A stretch of 64,000 nt of DNA from Paenibacillus cellulositrophicus (GCF_009363095.1 NZ_CP045295.1:2847501-2911500), one strand, 5' to 3'. Counted from the stretch's first letter, positions 36,135 through 46,397 are shown. Translations and numbers: made by a program. Notes: generated by a model not told the origin, from the letters alone.

Positions 36135-36330
36135 TTGTTTAATGCCCCTCTCGAAAATAGGTTGATTTACAAGGATCAGTCTACCGGATCGCTTTCCAAA
36201 TTTTGAGGAGGCAATATTGCGATTTAGGGTTGAAATTATTACGGTGGGGATGCGCTGTACAAAGTGATGGGAAAGTATGTTGGAGAGAAATCTCAGCTTG
36301 GAGGTACATTTCGGAGTCCTTAACAAACGA

Positions 36331-36382
36331 CAAAAGACCTGTACGGCCTCTCTGCCGGAACCGGCAGCTGCCACACAGGTCT
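36331..36382 (-). terminator. Terminator of the 90-codon gene
   Basis: AGACCTGT (minus strand, 375-382 side) pairs with ACAGGTCT across a structured loop that contains a GCCGG/CCGGC stem, followed by TTTTG. Confidence 0.7.
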
Positions 36383-36411
36383 AATTTGGGCTGATCAAGC
36401 GATACTGTTCT

Positions 36412-36684
36412 CTACGACTTCTCGTTCTCCAGGGATTTGCTTTCGGAAGCTCCGTCCCCTTCGGCTCTCTTCATATATTTATCATACCGGTCATCAAGCT
36501 CCTTCGCCATGCCCCGGTAAATCTTCGTCTCTTCCACGATCGGGTCCATCTTCGTCTGGATCCGGATTTCATATCTTGGAGAAATGAGCTCGCGCTCCTT
36601 CTCTTCACGGTCTTGCTGCTGCTGCAGCTCGCCTTCGGTCAGCATGTCACTGAGCTGCCGCTCCAAATTGTCCTTCTCACTCAT
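36412..36684 (-). CDS. Small charged protein of unknown function
   Basis: A 90-residue hydrophilic protein beginning MSEKDNLERQLSDMLTEGEL, rich in Glu, Lys, Arg and Gln, with a probable coiled coil near residues 8-35 (ELQQQQDREEKERE). No family was recognised. The ATG at 36684 has AAAGGAG at 9 bases, which supports real translation; the frame is open upstream but without a start site of that quality. It is followed by its own terminator. It stands between suhB and locus 2 on the same strand. Confidence 0.7.
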   Translation of the reverse strand: MSEKDNLERQLSDMLTEGELQQQQDREEKERELISPRYEIRIQTKMDPIVEETKIYRGMAKELDDRYDKYMKRAEGDGASESKSLENEKS

Positions 36685-36819
36685 GGGTTGACACTCCTTT
36701 GCGCTGTACCGGTGGCCTGCCACCGCGTGAATAAGATCGATTACGTCTTTTGTTTGGTTACCCCGATTCAAGCCTAATGAAACAGCCTGACAGTCAAGCT
36801 CAGCCTCTGAGTCTCCGAA

Positions 36820-37689
36820 CTATTCGCCGGTCCCCTTCGCTTCCTTCAATGCGCCGACCAGCTCCTGCTGGATCAGCCCGTTCGTGGCGACCACATGGCG
36901 TACGCCCAGATGATAAGGATTGCCGAGCGTATCGGTGATGCTGCCGCCGGACTCGGTGATCATCAGCGATCCCGCCGCCAGGTCCCAGGCGTTCAAGCCG
37001 ACTTCCCAGTAACCGGTAAGCCGCCCGCTGGCAACATAAGCCAGATGCAGGGCTGCAGAGCCCCCGGAGCGGATGTTGCGCACCCGCGGCGCAAGGTAAT
37101 TGAGTCCGGCCATATTTTGCGGAAGCGTCGTATCTCTTCCCACCGGAAAGCCTGTTGCTAGAAGGCTCTCATTCAGCGTTTCCTGCTGGGAAACGGACAT
37201 GCGCTTGCCATGCACATAGGCGCCCTTGCCCTTCTCAGCCACAAACATTTCATCGCGTGAAGGATCATAAATGACGCCGACGATCACTTCTCCTTTATGC
37301 GCCAAGGCAATGGATACGGAAAAGAACGGATATCCGTGAACATAGTTCGTCGTTCCGTCCACCGGATCCACAATCCACAAGTATTCTTCATCCAGCGCCT
37401 GCTCAAGCGCTTTCTTGGAAGCCTCCGGCCCGGGCTCGACCCCTTCCTCGCCAAGAAGCGCATGATCCGGAAAATGAGTGAAAATCAGCTTGCGGATCAT
37501 TTGCTCGGCGCCCTTGTCCACTTCGGTGACCAAATCCGGCGCTCCGGACTTGGTATCCAGCTGTTTTACCGTGCCCAGTTTACTCTTAATCCATTCGCCT
37601 GCTTTCGAGGCGGCGTTAATCGCTACAGCCGTAAAGCTCTTGCTGGTTACGACATATGGTACCTTACCCTCTTGGTTCAAAGCATTCAC
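36820..37689 (-). CDS. suhB: Inositol monophosphatase family protein
   Basis: A 289-residue Mg-dependent, Li-sensitive type phosphatase. The metal-binding signature is WIVDPVDGTTNYVHGYPFF (Asp/Asp), an earlier Glu pair lies in HALLGEEG, and the C-terminal motif is NAWDLAAGSLMITESGG. Members dephosphorylate inositol-1-phosphate or related compounds; some assist RNA polymerase or ribosome maturation. GTG at 37689 is the only in-frame start that keeps the full N terminus; its ribosome site is weak, so a TTG at 37680 is possible. The 230 bases upstream (37690-37919) show no further gene. Confidence 0.9.
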   Translation of the reverse strand: MNALNQEGKVPYVVTSKSFTAVAINAASKAGEWIKSKLGTVKQLDTKSGAPDLVTEVDKGAEQMIRKLIFTHFPDHALLGEEGVEPGPEASKKALEQALDEEYLWIVDPVDGTTNYVHGYPFFSVSIALAHKGEVIVGVIYDPSRDEMFVAEKGKGAYVHGKRMSVSQQETLNESLLATGFPVGRDTTLPQNMAGLNYLAPRVRNIRSGGSAALHLAYVASGRLTGYWEVGLNAWDLAAGSLMITESGGSITDTLGNPYHLGVRHVVATNGLIQQELVGALKEAKGTGE

Positions 37690-37919
37690 TCTACTTTCTG
37701 ATTAGATCTGTACTTTGGGGGCCCCGTCCGCGGGCGGAGCCAAGACGACTCATGAACACAGCTCCCGTCCCCGTGTGGATCAGCTTATAACGTCACACCG
37801 CTGATTCTATCTCTTAAAACTATACGTATAGACTCCGGCAAAGTTTCGCCCGATTCGGACCGGGAAACCGATTTCCACATTGGCCCCAAAGGTGATGCCC
37901 GTAAAGAAATTAGCCTTTT

Positions 37920-38924
37920 CTAGGGTGTAATCTCAATACTCGCACCATCCAGAATACGCACCCCGTCACCCTGATATGCCTGAAAATCCTCCATCAGCTT
38001 GAACAGCGCCCCGTCCTTGGCTTTGGCTTCAATCATGACATCCACAGCAGGTGTATCTCCCGCAATCTTCCGTAAAAAGGTCAAGAGCGGCTCCATCTCG
38101 ACGTGATCGGCATGGCCGCGCGGGTCCGACTTGCTCTTGGGGCTGGACACGTGAATTTTCGGCGGAAGCGGCTTGTCCTTCGCCGCATCGGCCTGCGCCA
38201 GCGGCGTCGACCAGGTCTGAAGGATGTCCGGCCACAGCTCCCAGGGCTTCTCCCCATCATTATTGACCCATTGGTGGTGAATATCCAGCACCATCGGCAG
38301 TCCGACATGCTGACAGACCTCAAGCGTCTCGACGGCCGTGAACGTCTTGTCGTCGTTTTCCAGCGTCAGCCGCTGCTTGATGTCTTCGTCCAACGCGGCA
38401 AAATGCTCCTCAAACCGCTGCGCCGCAGCGGTTTTGTCACCATAAGCTCCGCCGATATGTATGTTGTTCTTCGCTGTCGCGTTCAGCCCCATCGCCTTCA
38501 GCATCGTAACATGGTGGCGGAGGTCGCGAATGGAGCTCTCCAGCACCTCGGCCCGGGGTGTGCTGAGCACCGTGAAATGATCGGGGTGAAAAGACACCCG
38601 CATGTCATGCTGCATGACGTAGTTGCCCACCTCGGCAAACGGCTCGCGAAGCGCTTCATATGGGCTCCAATCGCTTAGGTCCGAATGGGTCGCCAGCGGA
38701 ATCAGTTTGGAAGAAAACCGGTACACATGAATGCCGCTGCCATGGTTATGCTTCAGCAGCCGCAGCGTGTTATGCAAATTTTCGGCCGCAATCCGCTCCA
38801 GTTTGCGAATGGCCGCCTCCCGATCGTTCAGTTTGGTGAAACTGGCCATCGTCATCGTTTTGGAGGGAGACGCATCTTTTATTACGGTTGACATCGCCAC
38901 GTATCCGAAACGGACCCTCATCAT
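37920..38924 (-). CDS. uvsE: UV damage endonuclease UvsE
   Basis: A 334-residue UVDE enzyme that nicks DNA 5' to UV photoproducts and other lesions, starting an alternative excision repair. Conserved blocks are visible in order: RFGYVAMS at the start, NLHNTLRLLKHNHGSGIHVYR, RVSFHPDHFTVLS, NNIHIGGAYGDK, LENDDKTFT, DIHHQWVN, KIHVSSPKS and VDVMIEAKAKD. These supply the metal-binding His, Glu and Asp residues of its TIM barrel. GAGGAG is 9 bases before the double ATG at 38924. The next gene upstream ends 33 bases away, so they may be one transcript. Confidence 0.95.
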   Translation of the reverse strand: MMRVRFGYVAMSTVIKDASPSKTMTMASFTKLNDREAAIRKLERIAAENLHNTLRLLKHNHGSGIHVYRFSSKLIPLATHSDLSDWSPYEALREPFAEVGNYVMQHDMRVSFHPDHFTVLSTPRAEVLESSIRDLRHHVTMLKAMGLNATAKNNIHIGGAYGDKTAAAQRFEEHFAALDEDIKQRLTLENDDKTFTAVETLEVCQHVGLPMVLDIHHQWVNNDGEKPWELWPDILQTWSTPLAQADAAKDKPLPPKIHVSSPKSKSDPRGHADHVEMEPLLTFLRKIAGDTPAVDVMIEAKAKDGALFKLMEDFQAYQGDGVRILDGASIEITP

Positions 38925-38957
38925 CGGCTTCTACTCCTCTTGGTTATAAAATCATCC

Positions 38958-39281
38958 TTAAGAAGTATGTTCCCCAAAAAACATTTCGTAAGCCAAATCG
39001 GTCTGAATCCGCGACTCCTCGTCGGTCAGCTTGCGGATGAGCTCCATTTCGACCTCCGTAACCTCCTGCCCCTGAAAATTGATCTCGGCGATGCAGCCGA
39101 CGATCTTAACGATCGCCACAGCCACGTTGTTCGGGGTATAGGCAATCACTTTCTGGCCTGTCGGGAAGACGCGGAAGCCTTGCTTAACCATTTTGCCGCG
39201 TCCGTATTCGAGCAGCTCGTACAGCTCCTGGTCGCTTTTGAACTTGCACACGGAATTAAATTCGGTCTGGAAACCCATCAT
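38958..39281 (-). CDS. Small DUF2584-like protein, function unknown
   Basis: A 107-residue soluble protein starting MMGFQTEFNSVCKF, with MVKQGFRVFPTGQKVIAYTPNNVAVAIVKI in the middle. The FxTEFN start and GFRVFP...AIVKI pattern recall the small Bacillales DUF2584 family, though the resemblance is only from memory. AAGGAG is 5 bases before the first ATG. It lies upstream of uvsE on the same strand. Confidence 0.7.
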   Translation of the reverse strand: MMGFQTEFNSVCKFKSDQELYELLEYGRGKMVKQGFRVFPTGQKVIAYTPNNVAVAIVKIVGCIAEINFQGQEVTEVEMELIRKLTDEESRIQTDLAYEMFFGEHTS

Positions 39282-39304
39282 TTCATCTCCTTCTCCTGAT
39301 TAAA

Positions 39305-39350
39305 ATGGAAAAGGTACCCGGCCTATACTGCAGAGCCGGCCGGATACCTT
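39305..39350 (-). terminator. Terminator of ddl
   Basis: On the minus strand AAGGTATCCGGCC pairs with GGCCGGGTACCTT, followed by TTCCATTTT. Confidence 0.75.
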
Positions 39351-39419
39351 ATATGTGTTGCTGTACGTCTAACCGTTCATTCTGGCGGACCTTCACTCAA
39401 GCAATCTCGCAGCGCCAAG

Positions 39420-40514
39420 TTAAATGTCGTTGGCAAATACCAGCGACTGCTTGCTGTTGTAGCGCTCCAGCGCCAGCTCGATCATCCGGTCCAGCAGCGC
39501 CTGATAGCCGAGGCCCGTTTCACGCCAGAGCAGCGGATACATGCTGTATGGAGTGAAGCCCGGCATCGTGTTGACCTCATTGATGAAGATGGCGCCGTCC
39601 GATTTGCGGATGAAGAAATCCGCCCGGGTAATGCCGCTGCCTTCGATCGCCTGAAAAGCAATCAGAGCGAGCTCCCGCAGCCGGTCCGCCGTCTCGGCAT
39701 CCAGCGAAGCCGGAATGACCATTTCGGATTGCCCATCCGTATACTTCGCCGCGTAGTCGTAATAATCGCTGGAGGAAATAATTTCTCCCGGCACAGATGC
39801 CATCGGCTCGTCATTGCCGAGCACAGCCACCTCCACTTCGCGCGCGTCTACAAACTCTTCGACGATGACTTTGAGGTCATAGCGGAAAGCGAGCTCAATC
39901 GCCTGCTCCAGCTCCTCGCGGTTTCTCGTCTTGGAGATGCCTACGCTCGATCCCAAATTCGCCGGTTTTACAAAGCATGGGTATCCAAGGTCGTCTTCGA
40001 CGCCCATGATCAGATTGAAGCTGCTGCGCTCCCACTGCGATTTCGTGAAAAAGCGGTAGCCGCATTGAGGCAGGCCCGCCTGCGCAAACAGCTTTTTCAT
40101 TACGGCCTTATCCATTCCGGCTGCGGAAGCCAGGACTCCGGCGCCTACGTAAGGAATGTTCGCCATTTCGAACAGACCCTGGATGGTTCCGTCTTCCCCA
40201 AAGGTTCCGTGAAGAAGCGGGAACATCAGGTCGATGCCGGCCTCACCGCCGTACAGCCTGCTGAAAATCGCTCCCAGCGCCGCTTCCGTGCCCTCCTGGC
40301 TTTGTTCCAGCTTCAACTGGTCCAGCTTGCCGAGGGGGGCCTGCAGCGTCGTTCCTTTTCTCCACTCGCCCTGCTTCGTAATATAGAATGGAATAAGTTC
40401 GTATTTATCGTAATCAAAGGCGTTCATCACCGCAAAGGCCGTCTGCAGCGATACCTCGTGTTCTCCTGATTTACCGCCGTACACAAGGCCTACGGTTGTT
40501 TTGTTGTTCCCCAT
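39420..40514 (-). CDS. ddl: D-alanine--D-alanine ligase
   Basis: ATP-grasp ligase of 364 residues making D-Ala-D-Ala for peptidoglycan. The N-terminal GGKSGEHEVSLQTA, the PLLHGTFGEDGTIQG loop, GSSVGISK, and the C-terminal metal site FINEVNTMPGFT are all present. The serine-containing loop lies near YDYAAKYTDGQ; a Tyr here is typical of true D-Ala-D-Ala enzymes rather than vancomycin-type D-Ala-D-Lac ligases. ATG 40514 follows a GAGAGG site; longer in-frame readings have none. It lies 69 bases after the amidase-domain gene on the same strand. Confidence 0.94.
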   Translation of the reverse strand: MGNNKTTVGLVYGGKSGEHEVSLQTAFAVMNAFDYDKYELIPFYITKQGEWRKGTTLQAPLGKLDQLKLEQSQEGTEAALGAIFSRLYGGEAGIDLMFPLLHGTFGEDGTIQGLFEMANIPYVGAGVLASAAGMDKAVMKKLFAQAGLPQCGYRFFTKSQWERSSFNLIMGVEDDLGYPCFVKPANLGSSVGISKTRNREELEQAIELAFRYDLKVIVEEFVDAREVEVAVLGNDEPMASVPGEIISSSDYYDYAAKYTDGQSEMVIPASLDAETADRLRELALIAFQAIEGSGITRADFFIRKSDGAIFINEVNTMPGFTPYSMYPLLWRETGLGYQALLDRMIELALERYNSKQSLVFANDI

Positions 40515-40583
40515 GCCAAACCTCTCTTTTTCCTCATGATTGCAGGTGTCCTCCTGCCGCTGTACATATACCATTATAATGGC

Positions 40584-41600
40584 TTAGAAGTAGTCCGGGA
40601 TATGTAAAAAACGGTATACGGTGTTCTCCGACCAGGCGTAGGAGTCCTTGTAGTCCCAGAAACGGTGCTTGCTGCTGACCGTATGAGCGTTGACCAGCGG
40701 GCTACCGCCGGCATCAAACGCCGTGACGATCGTGCTGTGCTGGAAGGAGCCGTCGCCGTCCCAGTCATAAAAAATGACATCACCCAGCATCAGCTGCTCG
40801 GGCCGCTCCACCAGCTCTCCGCGGAGCCCCCAGCTGCTTGACGACAAAAAGGACTGCAGCGCGTTCGAAACCGCCCAGCTGTAGCTCCACCACTCTTTGC
40901 TCCCGACATATCCTTTGTACCACCAGCCCGATTCTCTTTTACCAGTATAGTGGATCGGAGCGCCCCCTGCAAAGAGGCATTGCGAGATGTAATTGGTGCA
41001 GTCCACCTCGAATACGGCAAACTCCGGATTGCTGGTTTCCCACCACTCGTCGGCATAAGCCGCCGCTGCCGCGCGGTTGTAGCGTGATGTTTTGCGGCCA
41101 GGGCCGCCCTGCAGCACCTCGGCGTTCAGGTAAGGCTTCGACCCGCCGCTGGAATAGGCGTAGGCCGGCTGCCCGGTGTGCACGGCAGGGATGCCGGCGG
41201 CCGGATGCTTCTCCGGCGTCAGCTGCTCCACCGACACGATCACCCAGGCATCCCCGTCCCGGATCAGGGTCAGCCTCTCCCGCTGGATCATTTCCTCCAC
41301 ATGGTTGACACCGCCCTTTTCGTAGAACAGCTGCACATACAGCTGCACGTCGATGACCGCCTCCTCCGGGGTATCGCGGATCGTCCGCAGCAGCTTGGCC
41401 CTCGTCTCGCTGCGAAGCGGCCTTGCCCCCCTTGCGGCATACCATTGTGACAGCCGGGAAGCCCGCTCACTCCTCGCCAATAAATAAGCCGGATCCGTCA
41501 CGACCTGATCTGTATGTTGTGACCGGTAGTCGATCTGATGCTGGTTGTATTGATTTACATAGGCGTACAGCGTCTGCTTCCATTCCTTCTCCATTCCCAT
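40584..41600 (-). CDS. Amidase-domain (Amidase_6) protein
   Basis: A 338-residue protein with no clear signal peptide. The last 160 residues form a putative amidase domain of the NlpC/P60-like Amidase_6 family: catalytic Cys in DCTNYISQCLFAGG and His in GSFQHSTIVTAF, with GDVIFYDWDGDG before it. The N-terminal half is an uncharacterised alpha/beta region (YNRAAAAAYADEWWE marks the junction). Such proteins probably cleave amide bonds in peptidoglycan stem peptides, which fits its place before ddl. Start 41600 is 5 bases after AAAGGGG; MEKEWK at 41594 is an alternative. Confidence 0.85.
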   Translation of the reverse strand: MGMEKEWKQTLYAYVNQYNQHQIDYRSQHTDQVVTDPAYLLARSERASRLSQWYAARGARPLRSETRAKLLRTIRDTPEEAVIDVQLYVQLFYEKGGVNHVEEMIQRERLTLIRDGDAWVIVSVEQLTPEKHPAAGIPAVHTGQPAYAYSSGGSKPYLNAEVLQGGPGRKTSRYNRAAAAAYADEWWETSNPEFAVFEVDCTNYISQCLFAGGAPIHYTGKRESGWWYKGYVGSKEWWSYSWAVSNALQSFLSSSSWGLRGELVERPEQLMLGDVIFYDWDGDGSFQHSTIVTAFDAGGSPLVNAHTVSSKHRFWDYKDSYAWSENTVYRFLHIPDYF

Positions 41601-41856
41601 GCATTCCCCTTTCACCCGTTTCGTTAACCCGAAATATGTTGTTTCGGCTGCGTATATTCCACTATATGAAAAAAAGGGGGCACCTATGAACCCTGGTCCA
41701 TTTTCGCGCGACGGAGGTCCGCCGGAAGGCCGGAAGCGGACAAGCTGCGCATGCCGTCCCGCCAGTGCGCGGAACCAGTCCCGGCGCAGATCGGGGGAAC
41801 GTTTTCCCGTTCTTTTGCCGCCTCGGTCTCTTCATATAAATAGACGCAAAAAGTAC

Positions 41857-41885
41857 TTTACTCCCCGGCTTGTAAACGGTATACT
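41857..41885 (+). promoter_or_regulatory. Promoter of acnA
   Basis: TTTACT (41857-41862) and TATACT (41880-41885) are 17 bases apart, giving a leader of about 155 bases before acnA. Confidence 0.65.
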
Positions 41886-41914
41886 AAAAGCGAACCTCAC
41901 TATTTTGAAATTAT

Positions 41915-41931
41915 GTTTCATCTAGTGAAAC
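41915..41931. promoter_or_regulatory. Inverted repeat GTTTCA-N5-TGAAAC downstream of the acnA promoter
   Basis: GTTTCA (41915-41920), spacer TCTAG, TGAAAC (41926-41931) lies about 25 bases past the expected acnA start point, a position suited to a repressor. The same GTTTCA-N5-TGAAAC dyad occurs at the start of the iclR-type gene (58357-58377). Confidence 0.5.
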
Positions 41932-42046
41932 AAGGAACGGCAAAGTGATCGCCCTTATCGCTCTCACCCAAGCCACCTGAATGATGACTGATTTGATGAA
42001 CCACAGTAAGCAGAGGAACCGAATTACGATCAAGGAGGTACATGTA

Positions 42047-44761
42047 ATGACAGCAAAGGATCAATTCTCCACGGCCCGCAGTCTGGAAGTCGGAGGCAAA
42101 ACCTACCGTTACTACAGCCTGCAGGCTCTTGAGGAGCAGGGACTCGGCAGCATTTCCAAGCTTCCGTTCTCCATCAAGGTGCTTCTGGAAGCCGCTGTCC
42201 GCCAATTCGACGGACGTGCCATTACCCAGGAGCATGTATCGCAGCTGGCCAAATGGAATGAAGGACGTGACGATAACAAGGAAATCCCGTTCATTCCGGC
42301 CCGTATCGTATTGCAGGACTTCACCGGCGTACCGGTCGTCGTCGACCTTGCGGCTATGCGCGACACCGTGAAGAAAGCCGGCGGGGATCCGAAGAAGATC
42401 AACCCGCTCGTTCCGGTCGATCTCGTTATCGACCACTCCGTTATGGTTGATGCGTTCGGTACCAGCGACGCCCTCAACTACAACATGCAAGTGGAGTTTG
42501 AGCGCAACGAGGAACGCTACCGCTTCTTGCGCTGGGCCCAAACGGCATTTAACAATTTCCGCGCCGTTCCTCCGGGAACCGGGATCGTTCACCAGGTCAA
42601 CCTGGAATATCTCGCATCCGTGGCGGCGACCAAGACAACCGACGGAGAAACGGTCGTATATCCGGACTCCCTCGTTGGTACGGACTCCCATACTACGATG
42701 ATCAACGGCCTCGGCGTTGTCGGCTGGGGTGTCGGCGGGATCGAAGCCGAAGCGGGCATGCTCGGACAGCCGCTTTACTTCGTAACGCCTGACGTTATCG
42801 GATTTAAACTTACAGGCAGCCTGACGGAAGGCGCTACGGCGACCGACCTTGCGCTGACCGTTACCCAAATGCTCCGCAAAAAAGGCGTTGTCGGCAAATT
42901 CGTCGAGTTCTTCGGACCGGGTCTGGCCAACATCAGCCTCGCGGACCGCGCAACGGTAGCCAACATGGCACCGGAATACGGCGCAACCATCGGCTTCTTC
43001 CCTGTCGATGACGAGACGCTGGCTTACCTGCGCAACACCGGCCGTACCGATGAGCAGGTTGCTCTGGTAGAAGCCTACTACAAAGCACAGAACATGTTCC
43101 GCACCGCGGAAACCGAAGATCCTGAATTTACGGACATCATCGAACTCGACCTGGCCTCGGTCGTACCGAGCCTTGCCGGACCGAAACGCCCTCAGGACCG
43201 CATCGAGCTGACTCATATGAAGGACGCCTTCAACGACATCGTCCGCACGCCGATCGAAAAAGGCGGATACGGCCTCAGCGATGCCAAGATTGAAGAAAAA
43301 GTGTCCGTGAAGCATAAAGACGGATCCGTCAGCGAAATGGGAACCGGCGCAGTCGTTATCGCGGCGATCACCAGCTGTACGAATACGTCGAACCCAAGCG
43401 TTATGCTGGGCGCGGGTCTCCTGGCGAAGAAAGCCGTGGAACGCGGACTGAAGAAACCGGGATACGTGAAGAGCAGCTTGACGCCGGGCTCCCTCGTCGT
43501 TACGGATTACCTGGAAAAAGCCGGACTGCTTGAGCCGCTGGAAGCCCTTGGCTTCTATGTAGCGGGCTACGGCTGCGCAACATGTATCGGTAACTCCGGT
43601 CCGCTTCCGGACGAAGTGAGCCAGGCTATCACCGACAACGACATGACCGTCGCTGCCGTGCTGTCTGGTAACCGTAACTTCGAAGGACGCGTCCACGCGC
43701 AGGTTAAAGCCAACTACCTGGCTTCGCCGCCGCTCGTTGTCGCTTACGCGCTGGCAGGTACGGTCAACATTGACCTGCAGAACGATCCGATCGGTTACGA
43801 TCCGAACAACCAGCCGGTCTATCTGAAAGATATCTGGCCGACTTCCGCGGAAATCAGAGAAGCGATCGGCTTGTCCGTTAGCCCTGAAGCGTTCCGCCGC
43901 AAATACGCGAACGTGTTTACTGCCAACGAGCGCTGGAATGCGATTCCGGTTCCGGAAGGCGAGCTGTACGAGTGGGACGACAAGTCCACGTACATTCAGA
44001 ACCCTCCGTTCTTCGAGAATCTCGGAAACGGCTTGGCCGACATCGAAGATATCAAGTCCGCACGCGTGCTTGCCCTGCTGGGTGACTCCGTCACGACGGA
44101 CCACATCTCCCCTGCCGGCAACATTTCGCCGACCAGCCCTGCAGGTCTGTACCTGAAGGAGCACGGCGTTGAACGCAAGGACTTCAACTCTTACGGTTCC
44201 CGCCGCGGTAACCACGAGGTCATGATGCGCGGTACGTTCGCGAACATCCGCATCCGCAACCAAGTGGCACCGGGCACCGAAGGCGGCGTTACGACTTACC
44301 TGCCTACGGACGAAGTCGTGTCCATCTATGATGCTTCCATGAAGTATCAGGACAACGGACAGAACCTGGTCGTTATTGCCGGTAAAGAATACGGTACGGG
44401 AAGCTCCCGCGACTGGGCGGCCAAAGGCACGTTCCTGCTCGGCGTCAAAGCCGTTATCGCCGAAAGCTTTGAGCGGATTCACCGCAGCAATCTCGTCGGC
44501 ATGGGCGTGCTTCCGCTGCAGTTCCAGGAAGGCCATGGCTGGAGCAGCCTGGGCCTCACCGGCCGCGAAACGTTCGACATTGTCGGACTCAGCAACGAAA
44601 TCAAGCCGGGCGAGAGTCTGACCGTCACCGCTACACGCGAAGACGGCACCAAGTTCGAATTCCCGGTAACGGCCCGTCTGGACAGCATGGTCGACGTGGA
44701 TTACTACCACAACGGCGGCATTCTGCAAACCGTGCTGCGTCAAATGATCGCCAACCAATAA
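42047..44761 (+). CDS. acnA: Aconitate hydratase
   Basis: A 904-residue monomeric aconitase (AcnA/CitB type) interconverting citrate and isocitrate in the TCA cycle; homologues also bind RNA when iron is short. The 4Fe-4S ligands are Cys444 ([13 protein letters not shown]), Cys510 and Cys513 ([13 protein letters not shown]). [21 protein letters not shown] and the C-terminal swivel-domain motifs [26 protein letters not shown] and [11 protein letters not shown] are intact. ATG 42047 has AAGGAGG at 8 bases; longer in-frame readings do not. It is a single-gene unit with its own promoter, leader dyad and terminator. Confidence 0.97.
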   Translation: MTAKDQFSTARSLEVGGKTYRYYSLQALEEQGLGSISKLPFSIKVLLEAAVRQFDGRAITQEHVSQLAKWNEGRDDNKEIPFIPARIVLQDFTGVPVVVDLAAMRDTVKKAGGDPKKINPLVPVDLVIDHSVMVDAFGTSDALNYNMQVEFERNEERYRFLRWAQTAFNNFRAVPPGTGIVHQVNLEYLASVAATKTTDGETVVYPDSLVGTDSHTTMINGLGVVGWGVGGIEAEAGMLGQPLYFVTPDVIGFKLTGSLTEGATATDLALTVTQMLRKKGVVGKFVEFFGPGLANISLADRATVANMAPEYGATIGFFPVDDETLAYLRNTGRTDEQVALVEAYYKAQNMFRTAETEDPEFTDIIELDLASVVPSLAGPKRPQDRIELTHMKDAFNDIVRTPIEKGGYGLSDAKIEEKVSVKHKDGSVSEMGTGAVVIAAITSCTNTSNPSVMLGAGLLAKKAVERGLKKPGYVKSSLTPGSLVVTDYLEKAGLLEPLEALGFYVAGYGCATCIGNSGPLPDEVSQAITDNDMTVAAVLSGNRNFEGRVHAQVKANYLASPPLVVAYALAGTVNIDLQNDPIGYDPNNQPVYLKDIWPTSAEIREAIGLSVSPEAFRRKYANVFTANERWNAIPVPEGELYEWDDKSTYIQNPPFFENLGNGLADIEDIKSARVLALLGDSVTTDHISPAGNISPTSPAGLYLKEHGVERKDFNSYGSRRGNHEVMMRGTFANIRIRNQVAPGTEGGVTTYLPTDEVVSIYDASMKYQDNGQNLVVIAGKEYGTGSSRDWAAKGTFLLGVKAVIAESFERIHRSNLVGMGVLPLQFQEGHGWSSLGLTGRETFDIVGLSNEIKPGESLTVTATREDGTKFEFPVTARLDSMVDVDYYHNGGILQTVLRQMIANQ

Positions 44762-44777
44762 TTATCGTTAAATAGTA

Positions 44778-44821
44778 AAGCCCCGCAGTGCCATGGACAT
44801 GGCCTGCGGGGCTTTATTTTT
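44778..44821 (+). terminator. Terminator of acnA
   Basis: AAAGCCCCGCAG pairs with CTGCGGGGCTTT, followed by ATTTTT. Confidence 0.92.
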
Positions 44822-44892
44822 CATGGAAGGAATACCGTTTCTCCTCCCTATGATTGGATCAGTTCATCATCTATTCTCATCATCCATTCCGT

Positions 44893-46107
44893 TCAGTACG
44901 CCAGCCGGCGCAGCAGTTCGGTCAGCACCTGAACCCCTTCCTCCAAATGCCCCGGCTCCGTATATTCCAGCGGCGAATGGCTGATGCCCTGACGGCTGGG
45001 GACGAACACCATGGCCGTCTTGCAGTGCGCGGCAAAGATCTGCGCGTCATGCCCGGCTCCGCTGGGCATCCGCCGGTAAGACCGTCCCTGATCGATACAG
45101 ATGTCCTCGATCATGCCGGTCAGTCCGGCATCCATACCGATTGGGGCGACGTTCATCCACCGCTCTGTCGACACCTCCACGCCCCGCTCCCGCGCTTCAT
45201 CCGCAACGATACGCAGCAGGCTGCCGCATGCCTCCTCAAGCAGGGCTCCGTCGGGATGGCGCACATCCAGCGTGAACGTCGCCTTTCCAGGAATGACGTT
45301 CGGCGTATTGGGGTGAAGCTCCATCTGGCCGACCGTCGCCACCAGCGGAGCTCCCAGCTCCTCGGCCCGGTCCATGATGGCCGTAATCATCGCGGCCGCA
45401 GCGCGGGCTGCATCCCTCCGGTAAGCCATCGGCGTCGTGCCCGCATGATTCGCCTCTCCTTGGACATGGATCGTATACCGCTGGAGGCCGACGATCTGCT
45501 CAACGATGCCGATCGATCTTCCCTCCTGCTCCAGAATCGCGCCCTGCTCAACATGGAGCTCGATAAAGGCCTCCACGTCGCTGCGGGGACCCTGGCCCTG
45601 CGTCCCGGGGCCGAATCCCGCCTGCTTCATAGCCTGTACCAATGACACTCCCTGCGCGTCCAGCGCATGCTCGACATCCTTGTATGTGGCGGTGCCTGTC
45701 ATAAAGGTCGAGCCCCAATAATTGTAGGGGAACCGGCTCCCCTCCTCTTCGCAGAACGCCACGACCTCAATCGTTGTCAGGGGCATGCCGTATTGCTCCC
45801 GGAGGCGCGACAAAGCCGCCATGCCGGCGACGATGCCATACGCCCCATCGTATTTGCCTCCGCGCTGTACCGTGTCGATATGGGAACCCGTCAAAATGCA
45901 CGAGCCGCTCCCCTCCGTTCCCTGAAGGCGTCCACACAGGTTGCCGGCGTCGTCATAACGCACGGTCAAACCTAACTCCTCCATCTTGCCCGCCAAAGCT
46001 TCCTGCGCCTCCTTCCAGGAAGGCGTATATAAAAGCCGGGTCACTCCGCCGTCTTCATCGGCTCCAAAGCTGCCCAGCCACTGGATCAGTTGTTCTGTCA
46101 TCAACAT
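44893..46107 (-). CDS. M20-family hydrolase: N-carbamoyl-L-amino acid / allantoate amidohydrolase
   Basis: A two-metal amidohydrolase of 404 residues. Metal-binding motifs are GSHIDTVQRGGKYDGAYGI (His, Asp), FCEEEGSRFPYNYWGS (Glu) and HVEQGAILEQ; the dimerisation domain has NHAGTTPM; the C-terminal SGAGHDAQ and ISHSPLEYTEPG complete the active site. The family includes allantoate deiminase and L-carbamoylase, which cannot be told apart here; purine neighbours (permease, adenine deaminase) mildly favour allantoate. ATG 46107 or 46101 fits homologue lengths; an upstream ATG at 46164 with GAGG would add a lysine-rich 19-residue head. The gene is convergent with acnA. Confidence 0.85.
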   Translation of the reverse strand: MLMTEQLIQWLGSFGADEDGGVTRLLYTPSWKEAQEALAGKMEELGLTVRYDDAGNLCGRLQGTEGSGSCILTGSHIDTVQRGGKYDGAYGIVAGMAALSRLREQYGMPLTTIEVVAFCEEEGSRFPYNYWGSTFMTGTATYKDVEHALDAQGVSLVQAMKQAGFGPGTQGQGPRSDVEAFIELHVEQGAILEQEGRSIGIVEQIVGLQRYTIHVQGEANHAGTTPMAYRRDAARAAAAMITAIMDRAEELGAPLVATVGQMELHPNTPNVIPGKATFTLDVRHPDGALLEEACGSLLRIVADEARERGVEVSTERWMNVAPIGMDAGLTGMIEDICIDQGRSYRRMPSGAGHDAQIFAAHCKTAMVFVPSRQGISHSPLEYTEPGHLEEGVQVLTELLRRLAY

Positions 46108-46317
46108 GGCTGATTTACTCCCATCCTGCTTCCGGCGATCCGGATTTTTCTTGTTTTTCTTCATTTTCGTGATCCTCATTCCAAACTGTATATTACCATA
46201 GCATTGCAGTCGTCAAATTTCCATAGACTCTCCCAAAAAATTCATTCCGCGGTCTTCGGATCACCTGTATATACGAACGTTTTTAATTGTTTATTTGCAC
46301 AAAGTTCGCCTTTAGCT

Positions 46318-46346
46318 TTGACGGCTTCAAAATATGCATGTTATAG
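46318..46346 (+). promoter_or_regulatory. Promoter of the NCS2 permease-adenine deaminase pair
   Basis: TTGACG (46318-46323) and TTATAG (46341-46346) are 17 bases apart, about 50 bases before the permease start. Unlike the first permease, no purine aptamer was found between promoter and gene. Confidence 0.5.
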
Positions 46347-46397
46347 TTACAGGACGCGAAACGATAATACAACAAGTAAAGGAGTCCACAAGTCATC

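Larger units (their letters stand above)
41601..42046 (+). other. Divergent intergenic region with the acnA promoter
   Basis: About 450 bases without a supported gene. The part 41690-41830 is GC-rich with no recognisable product. The acnA promoter and an inverted repeat (listed separately) lie in the second half. The acnA ribosome site AAGGAGG is at 42032-42038. Confidence 0.6.

Noticed and set aside
36185..36205. cre-like (CcpA) site TTGGAAAGCGATCC before the locus 2 binding-protein gene
   Set aside because: The central CG is off by one position relative to the TGNAANCGNNWNCA pattern.
41918..44758. A 946-codon open frame antisense to acnA
   Set aside because: It mirrors a full-length aconitase whose motifs and ribosome site are clear; the antisense frame has no start signal or family resemblance and arises from codon bias in a GC-rich gene.
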